Shown here: piece by piece, positions 26,316-34,867 of the stretch
Numbering within the stretch: the stretch's first letter is position 1
Layout: each line of letters opens with the position of its first letter
DNA from: Roseovarius sp. A-2
GTDB taxonomy: Bacteria > Pseudomonadota > Alphaproteobacteria > Rhodobacterales > Rhodobacteraceae
Length of the DNA stretch: 64,000 bases
Direction of reading: 5' to 3'
Assembly: GCF_002072155.1 (NCBI RefSeq)
Contig: NZ_BDIY01000001.1
Coordinates: 62,001-126,000, forward strand
Made by a program: the position numbers and the translations under genes
The notes under the pieces: model-generated
Databases searched by the model: none
What the model was told of the DNA's origin: nothing
The model's input: only the letters and a program-made list of their open reading frames with translations

Positions 26316-26345
26316 CGGGGTTCCTTTCAGGTTTCCGAGTGAATT

Positions 26346-26362
26346 CGTAGGTTATTCCTACG
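26346..26362. promoter_or_regulatory. palindrome ahead of the iron-binding-protein gene
   Basis: CGTAGGTTATTCCTACG has perfect 6-base arms and a 5-base centre, 31 bases before the start of the minus-strand iron-binding-protein gene. It may be a second operator in this promoter. The regulator is not known. Confidence 0.45.
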
Positions 26363-26368
26363 GATTGC

Positions 26369-26383
26369 TGACTAAAAGAGTCA
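26369..26383. promoter_or_regulatory. iron-rhodo-box-like operator
   Basis: TGACTAAAAGAGTCA fits the iron-rhodo-box pattern TGA-N9-TCA known for iron regulation in Rhodobacteraceae and rhizobia, and its arms TGACT/AGTCA are a perfect inverted repeat. It lies 54 bases upstream of the iron-binding-protein gene. The rest of 26316-26651 (336 bases) shows no gene and probably also holds the promoter of the acyl-CoA synthetase on the plus strand. Confidence 0.65.
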
Positions 26384-26651
26384 ATACTAATCTCTGACAA
26401 AATCGCTCGGATCACGATGACGTATGCCGGTCAAACGAAACAAGGGCGCGCGACGGGAGATCTTTCGATCATGCCGGAAGATGACTTTGCGCTCATCTCG
26501 ACGTAATCCTCATGCATGATCCGTGGACCTTCGGACCTGCCAATGCCAAATACGCAGCGTAAAACTTGCGCTGCGTTTCATTCCCGCACATTCTGTCGCG
26601 CAATCAAGGCCCCGCTCGGGAGAGGCGGGACGTTACAGGGAGGATGGACCG

Positions 26652-28535
26652 ATGGGTTTCACATCGCGGCAGGATGCGCTCGACATTCAGAACGAGATGC
26701 CTTGGGAGGCGCGCGACCGACCGGCGACGCTTTACCAGATGCTGCGCGAAACCGCGCAGGCCTTTCCGGATCGTCCGGCGCTCAGCTATCAGTTGCTTTC
26801 GGGGGCCGCCGACAAGGCGCAGACGCTGACATGGCAGCAGTTTCACGATCAGTGCTGTCAGGCCGCCAATCTGTTCCGCAGCCTGAAACTGGCTGAAGAC
26901 GACGTGATCGCCCTCGTCCTGCCCAATTGTGTCGAGACTGCCGTCGCCACCATCGGCGGGGCAATCGCGGGGATCGTCAACCCGGTCAACCCGCTGTTGG
27001 AGCCCGAACAGATTGCCGCCATTCTGCGCGAAACCGGGGCCAAGGTGGTGGTAACGCTCAAGGCATTCCCCAAGACCGACATCGCGCAGAAGACTGCCGA
27101 GGCGGTGCGCCACGCGCCCGATGTCCATACGGTCTACGAGATCGACCTCAACCGCTATCTCACCCCGCCGAAAAGCTGGATCGTGCCGCTGGTCCGCCCC
27201 AAGAACCCGACAGGCCACCATGCAGATGTGCTCGATTTCAACAAAGCCATGGTGGGGCAAAGCAAGACCTTGAATTTCAAGGATAGCGAGGGTGACCGGG
27301 TCGCCGCCTATTTCCACACTGGCGGCACCACGGGCATGCCAAAGGTCGCGCAGCACAAATATTCCGGCATGATTTATAACGGCTGGATCGGGCACACGCT
27401 GCTCTTTACCGAGCAAGACAACGTGATGTGCCCGTTGCCGCTGTTTCACGTCTTCGCCTGTCACGTGATCCTGATGGCCTGCATCAAGTCGGGCGCGCAT
27501 GTGGTCTTTCCGACGCCTGCGGGCTATCGCGGTGAGGGCGTTTTTGACAATTTCTGGAAGCTGTGTGAACGCTGGAAGATCAGTTTCGTGATCACCGTGC
27601 CGACTGCCGTTTCGGCGCTGATGCAGCGCAAGGTGGATGCCGATCTCAGTACCGTCAAGAACGCGTTTTCTGGCTCTGCGCCGATGCCGATGGAGTTGTT
27701 TACCCGGTTCGAGAGTGCCACTGGCATGACCGTGATCGAGGGCTATGGGCTGACCGAGGCGACCTGTCTTGTGTCGGCCAACCCACCGCAGGGGCAGAAA
27801 AAGGTGGGGTCGGTGGGGGTGCCGTTTCCATACACGGATGTGCGCATCTACAAGATGACGGATGGCCAGCCGGTGGAGTGTGATACCGAAGAGGTGGGCG
27901 AAATCTGCATTTCAAACCCGGGCGTCTATGCAGGCAACACCTATACCGAGGCGGCCAAGAACATCGATCTCTATCACCACGAGAGCTATCTGCGCACCGG
28001 CGATCTGGGGCGGATCGACGGCGATGGTTATCTCTGGATTACCGGGCGCGCCAAGGATCTGATCATCCGGGGCGGGCATAATATCGACCCGGCGGATATC
28101 GAAGAGGCGCTGATGGCGCATCACGACGTGGCCATGGCCGGGGCCATCGGGCAGCCCGATGCCCATGCCGGTGAAATGCCCTGCGCCTATGTCGAACTGG
28201 TCGAGGGCGGCACGGCGACCGGGGCGGACCTGCTGGAGCATTGCAAGATCCACGTACATGAGCGCGCGGCTATCCCGAAATATATCGAGGTGCTGGACGA
28301 ATTGCCCAAAACCGCCGTCGGCAAGGTGTTCAAGCCCGACCTGCGCAAGCACGCGATCACCCGCATATACAACTCGGCGCTGGACAAGGCGGGCATCGCT
28401 GCGCATGTCACGTCGGTCGTGGATGACAAGAAACGCGGGCTGGTGGCGCAACTGACCCGCAAGGGTGACGTGGACGAAGAGGCCATCGGTCACATCCTGG
28501 GTCAGTTCGTGCGCCCTTGGGAATGGGCGGAGTAA
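26652..28535 (+). CDS. AMP-forming acyl-CoA synthetase
   Basis: A 627-residue adenylate-forming enzyme that activates a carboxylic acid to its CoA thioester in the cytoplasm. Motifs: ATP loop YFHTGGTTGMPK, A5 core GYGLTEAT, A7 YLRTGDLGRIDGDGYLW, and the catalytic Lys in PKTAVGKVFKPDLR. It is longer than most family members by about 80 residues, partly from an N-terminal extension. The ATG follows GGGAGGATGGACCG; the upstream open frame is not conserved in character. Neighbours give no pathway clue, so the acid substrate is unknown. Confidence 0.9.
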   Translation: MGFTSRQDALDIQNEMPWEARDRPATLYQMLRETAQAFPDRPALSYQLLSGAADKAQTLTWQQFHDQCCQAANLFRSLKLAEDDVIALVLPNCVETAVATIGGAIAGIVNPVNPLLEPEQIAAILRETGAKVVVTLKAFPKTDIAQKTAEAVRHAPDVHTVYEIDLNRYLTPPKSWIVPLVRPKNPTGHHADVLDFNKAMVGQSKTLNFKDSEGDRVAAYFHTGGTTGMPKVAQHKYSGMIYNGWIGHTLLFTEQDNVMCPLPLFHVFACHVILMACIKSGAHVVFPTPAGYRGEGVFDNFWKLCERWKISFVITVPTAVSALMQRKVDADLSTVKNAFSGSAPMPMELFTRFESATGMTVIEGYGLTEATCLVSANPPQGQKKVGSVGVPFPYTDVRIYKMTDGQPVECDTEEVGEICISNPGVYAGNTYTEAAKNIDLYHHESYLRTGDLGRIDGDGYLWITGRAKDLIIRGGHNIDPADIEEALMAHHDVAMAGAIGQPDAHAGEMPCAYVELVEGGTATGADLLEHCKIHVHERAAIPKYIEVLDELPKTAVGKVFKPDLRKHAITRIYNSALDKAGIAAHVTSVVDDKKRGLVAQLTRKGDVDEEAIGHILGQFVRPWEWAE

Positions 28536-28559
28536 ACCCGCCCGCAACCCGGATAATAC

Positions 28560-29135
28560 TTAGCACAGCCCCAGCCGTGCGAGCCGGGTGATTTCCGACA
28601 GATAACGCTCCTGCGGCCAGCCGCAGAGGCGGGTAAGATACTCCCATGTCGGGATCGAGAGCAGCGTCCACAAGAGGTCTGCCGCCTCGGTCTCGTCCAT
28701 GGCAAGTACACCGTCGCGCGCGAGCGCGGTCACGGCGGCGGCACAGCCCTCATGCATGTCCGCCATTCGTTCGTTCCAGGCTTGCGCTGCATCGACATCG
28801 GTTTCGCTCATGACCAGAAGGGTCTTGGCGACACCGAAAATGCGCGGAATGTAATTGCCCCAGGCGGTGATGAACGCCCGCAGCCGCTCCTCTCCGGTTT
28901 CAGCCGCGCGGCTTGCCGCAAGCATGTCCTGCACACCGAAGACCGCATCCTGATGCCGCGTCACAGCAATGAATAACTCCGTTCGATTCGGAAAGTGCAG
29001 GTAAAGCGCCTGGCGACTGACGCCTGCTTTCTTTGCGATATCTGACATGCGCGCAGCCACGCCCGGGTTTGATTCCAGCAGGGTCCACGCGGCGTTCAGA
29101 ATACGGTCGCGGGTTGTAAGATCTTTGCTTGACAT
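28560..29135 (-). CDS. TetR-family transcriptional regulator
   Basis: A 191-residue regulator. The N-terminal helix-turn-helix reads TRDRILNAAWTLL, then MSDIAKKAGVSRQALYLHFP, the standard TetR DNA-binding module, and the remaining 130 residues form a helical ligand-binding domain. It is divergent from an oxidoreductase/DUF1772 pair, and two palindromes lie in the 67-base gap, so it most likely represses both itself and that pair until a small hydrophobic ligand binds. AAAGG precedes the chosen ATG; an upstream extension would read through the operators. Confidence 0.92.
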   Translation of the reverse strand: MSSKDLTTRDRILNAAWTLLESNPGVAARMSDIAKKAGVSRQALYLHFPNRTELFIAVTRHQDAVFGVQDMLAASRAAETGEERLRAFITAWGNYIPRIFGVAKTLLVMSETDVDAAQAWNERMADMHEGCAAAVTALARDGVLAMDETEAADLLWTLLSIPTWEYLTRLCGWPQERYLSEITRLARLGLC

Positions 29136-29156
29136 AGAGTAAACCTTTCGCTTATT

Positions 29157-29184
29157 GACACCGTGTCTATTTACACAATGTAAA
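29157..29184. promoter_or_regulatory. two TetR-type operators
   Basis: GACACCGTGTC (29157-29167, 5-base arms) and TTTACACAATGTAAA (29170-29184, 6-base arms) sit side by side between the divergent TetR and oxidoreductase genes. Both share an ACAC/TGT half-site. Their position over the two promoters suggests autoregulation and control of the divergent genes. Confidence 0.65.
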
Positions 29185-29202
29185 GTCAACGGAGAAATCA
29201 CT

Positions 29203-29784
29203 ATGACTCGCAAGATATTCATTTGGGTGGCCCATCCCCGCGCCACCTCCTTCTGTTCCGCGCTTGCTAATGCCTATGAGGACGGTGCAGCCGAGGCCGG
29301 GGCTACCATCCGGCGCATGGATCTGAATGCCATGCGCTTCGATCCACATTTCGAGGGTTATGGCCCGGACATTCCCGCGCTGGAGCCTGACCTGCTGGCG
29401 TGGCAGGACAATATCGCCTGGGCCGATCACCTGCTGATCGTGCATCCCTATTGGTGGGGCGCGATGCCCGCGCGGGCCAAGGCGGTGCTTGATCGCGCGC
29501 TGATCTCGGGCTTCGGTTTCAAGTATCATCGGCGCGGCATGGGGTGGGACAAGTTACTGACCAGCCGCACAGCCGACGCGATCCTGACCTCGGATGCGCC
29601 GACGCTGATCGACACGTTGCTCTATCTCAAGCCTCCCCGTCGGGTGATCCGCAATCAGGTGCTGAAATTCTGCGGGATCAAGCCGCGTAAGGTGGTGCAA
29701 TTCGGCTCGGTCAAGCTCTCGGACGCGGCCAAGCGGACCCGCTGGATCGAACGCGCGCGTGACATGGGCCGCACGGCAGCCTGA
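29203..29784 (+). CDS. flavodoxin-fold NAD(P)H-dependent oxidoreductase
   Basis: A 193-residue protein of the KefF/MdaB/quinone-reductase type. The start KIFIWVAHPRATSFCSALAN corresponds to the FMN phosphate loop and the segment HLLIVHPYWWGAMPARAKAVLDRAL is the family core. Such enzymes reduce quinones, nitro groups or azo compounds with two electrons. It is the first gene transcribed from the TetR-controlled divergent promoter and is followed 30 bases later by a DUF1772 membrane protein. The inducing compound is unknown; a detoxification role is likely. GGAG precedes the ATG. Confidence 0.88.
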   Translation: MTRKIFIWVAHPRATSFCSALANAYEDGAAEAGATIRRMDLNAMRFDPHFEGYGPDIPALEPDLLAWQDNIAWADHLLIVHPYWWGAMPARAKAVLDRALISGFGFKYHRRGMGWDKLLTSRTADAILTSDAPTLIDTLLYLKPPRRVIRNQVLKFCGIKPRKVVQFGSVKLSDAAKRTRWIERARDMGRTAA

Positions 29785-29814
29785 GATCCAAATACTCGAA
29801 CAGGAGACAACGAT

Positions 29815-30303
29815 ATGACAAATCTAGCGGAATTGATCGTCTTTGGTGGCACCGCGCTCGGCATGGCGCTGGTGGCGGGGGTGCTTCTCGCCTTTTCCGA
29901 TTTCGTGATGCGCTCGCTCCGGCTGGCGCGGGGCGTCGCCGGAATCGAGGCGATGCAGGTAATCAATCGCGAGGTCTACGGCTCGGGCTTCCTCTTGGCC
30001 CTGTTGGGGCTGGCACCGGTGGCGGTGGCACTTGGGTTTTACGCGCTTGCCCGTGTCGAGGGGGCGCCGATGTTCTGGATCGTCGCGGGGGCAGCGCTCT
30101 ATGTGATCGGCACCGTGCTGGTGACGATGCTGGGCAACGTGCCAATGAACAAGCGGCTGGATATGATGATGACCGATGCGCCAGAAACGCTGATCTATTG
30201 GCAGCATTACGTGCGGCGGTGGACGATGTTCAACCACCTGCGCACGGCAGCCTCGGGCCTTGCCGCGGGGGCGTTCGTGGTGGGCACCACGCTCCTCGTC
30301 TGA
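29815..30303 (+). CDS. DUF1772 (anthrone oxygenase-like) membrane protein
   Basis: A 162-residue integral membrane protein with four hydrophobic segments (about residues 8-32, 55-78, 85-106 and 140-160). MQVINREVYGSGF and the motif GNVPMNKRLD identify DUF1772, which includes fungal anthrone oxygenases and many uncharacterised bacterial proteins. In the operon with the flavodoxin-fold reductase under TetR control, it probably takes part in handling the same quinone-like or aromatic compound. Catalytic function is not demonstrated for bacterial members. Confidence 0.85.
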   Translation: MTNLAELIVFGGTALGMALVAGVLLAFSDFVMRSLRLARGVAGIEAMQVINREVYGSGFLLALLGLAPVAVALGFYALARVEGAPMFWIVAGAALYVIGTVLVTMLGNVPMNKRLDMMMTDAPETLIYWQHYVRRWTMFNHLRTAASGLAAGAFVVGTTLLV

Positions 30304-30307
30304 GGTG

Positions 30308-30342
30308 CGCGCCCCCGCCGTGCCAAGGCCGGCAGGGGCGCG
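30308..30342. terminator. hairpin between convergent genes
   Basis: CGCGCCCC at 30308-30315 pairs with GGGGCGCG at 30335-30342, with further partly paired bases (CCG/CGG) inside. It lies between the convergent DUF1772 and leuA genes and is a plausible bidirectional terminator, although only a short AT stretch follows on the plus strand. Confidence 0.5.
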
Positions 30343-30353
30343 ATTTACTGGCG

Positions 30354-31919
<1,566 letters not shown>

Positions 31920-31940
31920 GTCGGGTCTCTTTCAATGAAT

Positions 31941-32015
31941 CCTAAGCCTGCGGCGCGAACACGGCACATCCTCTGAGCGGTCGCGCCATGACGGCACGCT
32001 CAGAGGCGGCTTAGG
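31941..32015 (-). promoter_or_regulatory. nested inverted repeats of a leuA attenuator
   Basis: On the minus strand CCTAAGCC (32015-32008) can pair with GGCTTAGG (31948-31941), enclosing CCTCTGAGCG (32006-31997) that pairs with CGCTCAGAGG (31979-31970). The inner stem overlaps the last codons of the leader peptide, so ribosome position would decide folding. No T-run follows the stems, so control could act on elongation or on leuA translation. Confidence 0.6.
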
Positions 32016-32086
32016 CCTAGCAGAACAGCCCGGAGGCCGCGTCGGGGGGCGCGGGGCAGGCGGGCGATATGGTTCTGCGTCAACAT
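32000..32086 (-). CDS. leuL: leuA leader peptide
   Basis: A 28-codon reading frame just upstream of leuA. It starts MLTQNHIARL and ends AVLLGLSRL, giving seven Leu codons, five of them within the last eleven, and including two CTA codons that are rare in this GC-rich genome. The last codons run into the inverted repeat described at 31941-32015. This is the arrangement of a transcription- or translation-attenuation leader that senses charged tRNA(Leu). The assignment rests on codon content and position. Confidence 0.7.
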   Translation of the reverse strand: MLTQNHIARLPRAPRRGLRAVLLGLSRL

Positions 32087-32190
32087 GGGGCAAACTATAA
32101 GAGCGCCGCACGCCGATGAAAACCCCGAAATTTTGCGGCAGAGGCGGAACAGGCTTGAAGCGGCTGTGCACCCGGCTAGCTGATGCGGTC

Positions 32191-32856
32191 ATGGACAAGG
32201 CATTGATCATAGGCGCGTCAGGTGGCATCGGCCGCGCGGTATCGGAGGCGCTGAGCGCGCGGGGCGTGGCGGTCACCGGCCTGTCGCGCAGTGATGACGG
32301 GCTCGACGTGAGAGATGAGGCGTCGGTCGGGTCGGCCCTGGGGCGGCTTGCGGGGCCGTATGACCTGATCCTCGTGGCGACCGGCGCGCTGGAGATCGAC
32401 GGCGCGCGGCCCGAGAAGGCGCTCAGGCAGGTGACGCCCGCGGCGATGATGGATCAGTTCGCGCTGAATTGCATCGGGCCGTCGCTGGTTCTGAAACATG
32501 CTGTGGGGCTCTTGCCGCGGGACGGGCGTTGCGTGTTCGCGGCACTCTCGGCGCGGGTCGGCTCGATCGGGGATAACGGCTTTGGCGGCTGGTACAGCTA
32601 TCGCACGGCCAAGGCTGCGCTCAACCAGATGATCCATACGGGTTCCATCGAGTTGGGGCGCAGCCATCGCGAGGCTATTTGCGTGGCGCTGCACCCCGGC
32701 ACCGTTCAGACGCCGTTCACCGAGAAATACCTCGGTCGACATCCTTCGGTCCCGCCCGAGGAGGCAGCGCAGAACCTGCTGTCGGTGATCGGTGATTTGA
32801 CGGTCGAGGATAGCGGGCAGTTCTTTGATTGGCAGGGCGCGCGCGTGCCATGGTAG
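32191..32856 (+). CDS. short-chain dehydrogenase/reductase (CsgA/C-factor type)
   Basis: A 221-residue SDR. The nucleotide loop is GASGGIGRAVSEAL near the start, the catalytic Ser lies in FAALSARVGS and the YxxxK pair in YRTAKAALNQ. The C-terminus resembles the C-factor branch (LHPGTVQTPFTEKYL). It presumably uses NAD(P)H on an unknown substrate. The gene overlaps the photolyase gene by 7 bases, a pairing also common in other roseobacters, which hints at a link to light or UV response. Its ATG lacks a strong ribosome-binding site; an upstream in-frame ATG at 32116 gives a basic extension without SDR features. Confidence 0.88.
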   Translation: MDKALIIGASGGIGRAVSEALSARGVAVTGLSRSDDGLDVRDEASVGSALGRLAGPYDLILVATGALEIDGARPEKALRQVTPAAMMDQFALNCIGPSLVLKHAVGLLPRDGRCVFAALSARVGSIGDNGFGGWYSYRTAKAALNQMIHTGSIELGRSHREAICVALHPGTVQTPFTEKYLGRHPSVPPEEAAQNLLSVIGDLTVEDSGQFFDWQGARVPW

Positions 32857-34379
32857 GGCGTCTTGTCCTGGTGCTTGGCGATCAGCTGAGCCGTGATCTG
32901 TCAGCGCTGCGCGAGGCCGACAAATCCCGCGATACCGTGGTCATGGCCGAGGTGATGGACGAGGGCACATATGTGCCTCATCACCCCAAAAAGATTGCCC
33001 TGATCCTCTCGGCCATGCGCCATTTTGCGCAAGAGCTGCGCGAGGCTGGCTGGCGGGTCGCCTATACGCGGCTGGATGATCCCGAGGCCAGCAAGAGCAT
33101 CGTCGGCGAATTGATGCGCCGGGGGCAAGAACATGGCACCACGCAGGTGATCGCCACGCAGCCCGGCGAATGGCGGCTGATCGAGGCGCTCGGGAATGCC
33201 CTGCTGACGGTGACGCAACTGCCCGATGATCGTTTTATCTGTTCGCTGGACGAATTCGATCAGTGGGCCGAGGGCCGCAAGGAACTGCGGATGGAATATT
33301 TCTACCGCGAGATGCGGCGCAAGACGGGCCTGATGATGGAGGGCGACAAACCGGCGGGCGGCAAGTGGAACTATGATCACGACAACCGCAAGCCGGCGAA
33401 ATCCGACATGCTGCGCGCCCGCCCGATGCAGTTTACCCCAGATGAAATCACGGCGGACGTGCTCGATCTGGTTGAGGCGTCTTTCGGTGATAATTTCGGT
33501 AATCTGCACCCGTTCTGGTTCGGTGTGACCTCGACGCAGGCCAAGCACGCGCTCGACCATTTCGCCAAGTATCTGCTGGCGGGCTTTGGCGATTATCAGG
33601 ATGCGATGCTAGAGGATGACCGGTTTGTGCATCACTCGGTCATTTCGATGTATTTGAACATCGGATTGATCAATCCTGTGGATATCTGCAATCGCGTGGT
33701 TGAGGAATGGCAAGCCGGGCGCGTGCCGATCAATGCCGCCGAAGGCTATATCCGGCAGGTGATCGGCTGGCGCGAATACATGCGGGGTATCTATTTCCGC
33801 GAGGGGCCGGGCTATACTGCGCGCAACACGTTGGGCCAGACCCGTGAATTGCCCTGGTTTTATTGGGGCGGTGAGACGCGGATGAACTGCGTCGCGCAAG
33901 CTGTTAATCAGACTAAGGAAGAGGCTTACGCACACCATATCCAGCGGTTGATGGTGACGGGTAATTTCGCGCTGTTGGCAGGCGTTGACCCGGGCCAGGT
34001 GCACGCGTGGTATCTGGCCGTCTACGCCGATGCGTTCGAATGGGTCGAGGCCCCAAACGTGATCGGGATGAGCCAGTTCGCCGATGGCGGTATCATCGCC
34101 TCCAAGCCATATGTTTCATCGGGCAATTACATCGCGAAGATGTCCGATTACTGCGGCAACTGTGCCTATTCGGTAAAGCAGAAGACGGGCGAGGGGGCGT
34201 GCCCCTTCAATCTGCTTTACTGGGATTTCCTGATTCGGCACCGCGAAAGGTTCCGGCGCAATCCGCGCATGGGGCCGGTCTATCGCACATGGGACAAAAT
34301 GGATGATGCAAGGCGCAAGGCCGTGCTTGACGGGGCCGCGCAGGTGCTGGAGGACCTCGACGCGAGGCGCGCCCTTTAG
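32850..34379 (+). CDS. FeS-type bacterial cryptochrome/(6-4) photolyase
   Basis: A 509-residue photolyase of the FeS-BCP class, repairing UV (6-4) photoproducts using light, FAD and an antenna chromophore. Cys347, Cys435, Cys438 and Cys451 (MNC, CGNC, ACPFN) have exactly the spacing of the four [4Fe-4S] ligands of Agrobacterium PhrB (88, 3 and 13 residues apart). The start LVLVLGDQLS is the Rossmann antenna domain. The ATG overlaps the SDR stop by 7 bases. FeS-BCPs usually bind dimethyl-ribityllumazine as antenna; that is family knowledge, not visible here. Confidence 0.94.
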   Translation: MVGRLVLVLGDQLSRDLSALREADKSRDTVVMAEVMDEGTYVPHHPKKIALILSAMRHFAQELREAGWRVAYTRLDDPEASKSIVGELMRRGQEHGTTQVIATQPGEWRLIEALGNALLTVTQLPDDRFICSLDEFDQWAEGRKELRMEYFYREMRRKTGLMMEGDKPAGGKWNYDHDNRKPAKSDMLRARPMQFTPDEITADVLDLVEASFGDNFGNLHPFWFGVTSTQAKHALDHFAKYLLAGFGDYQDAMLEDDRFVHHSVISMYLNIGLINPVDICNRVVEEWQAGRVPINAAEGYIRQVIGWREYMRGIYFREGPGYTARNTLGQTRELPWFYWGGETRMNCVAQAVNQTKEEAYAHHIQRLMVTGNFALLAGVDPGQVHAWYLAVYADAFEWVEAPNVIGMSQFADGGIIASKPYVSSGNYIAKMSDYCGNCAYSVKQKTGEGACPFNLLYWDFLIRHRERFRRNPRMGPVYRTWDKMDDARRKAVLDGAAQVLEDLDARRAL

Positions 34380-34684
34380 GAACAAAGACTCACCCGTCGG
34401 TGGGGCTCACTTCCTCCCGGCTCTCGGTCGAAGGGCTCGGGGCTTGGCTGAGCCTGCGAGGTTTTCCGGGACCGGCGTTCGGCTGTGGCGCGCTCTTCGA
34501 GATACCGCGCCGCTTGGAACAGCATGATTGACGAGGACGGCCGCCCTTGGCGCGCGAGTTCATAGCCTGAATATTCTATGATCGACACGGCCGCCGCCAT
34601 CACGGATTCAAATCCGCCTTTGGACGCCTCATCCATCATCTCGTCACATAGTTCTCTGGCCATTTTTTCGACTCTGGACATCAT
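34376..34684 (-). CDS. hypothetical 102-residue protein
   Basis: A small gene with AGGAACGA before the ATG. The product begins MMSRVEKMARELCDEMMDEA and looks helical to about residue 75 (SIIEYSGYELARQGRPSSSI), then ends in a Pro/Ser/Arg-rich tail. It has no signal peptide and no recognised domain. It converges on the photolyase gene, overlapping by 4 bases. Compared with frame shadows, its composition is balanced and it has its own ribosome-binding site, so I keep it as probable. Confidence 0.55.
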   Translation of the reverse strand: MMSRVEKMARELCDEMMDEASKGGFESVMAAAVSIIEYSGYELARQGRPSSSIMLFQAARYLEERATAERRSRKTSQAQPSPEPFDREPGGSEPHRRVSLCS

Positions 34685-34867
34685 TCGTTCCTGCAAGAAG
34701 TGAGGGGAGCAAACCAGGATACCGTGCACTCAACGTTTGCAACCCAAGCGAGAAGAAGGAGCGAAGTTTGGTCGAAAATCAGGCTGATTTGTGATTGTTG
34801 GTTTTCAAATGGTTAATCCCGATCACCTCCACGTTACCGAAACGGGCTCCCTGTGTGGGCCATCTGA

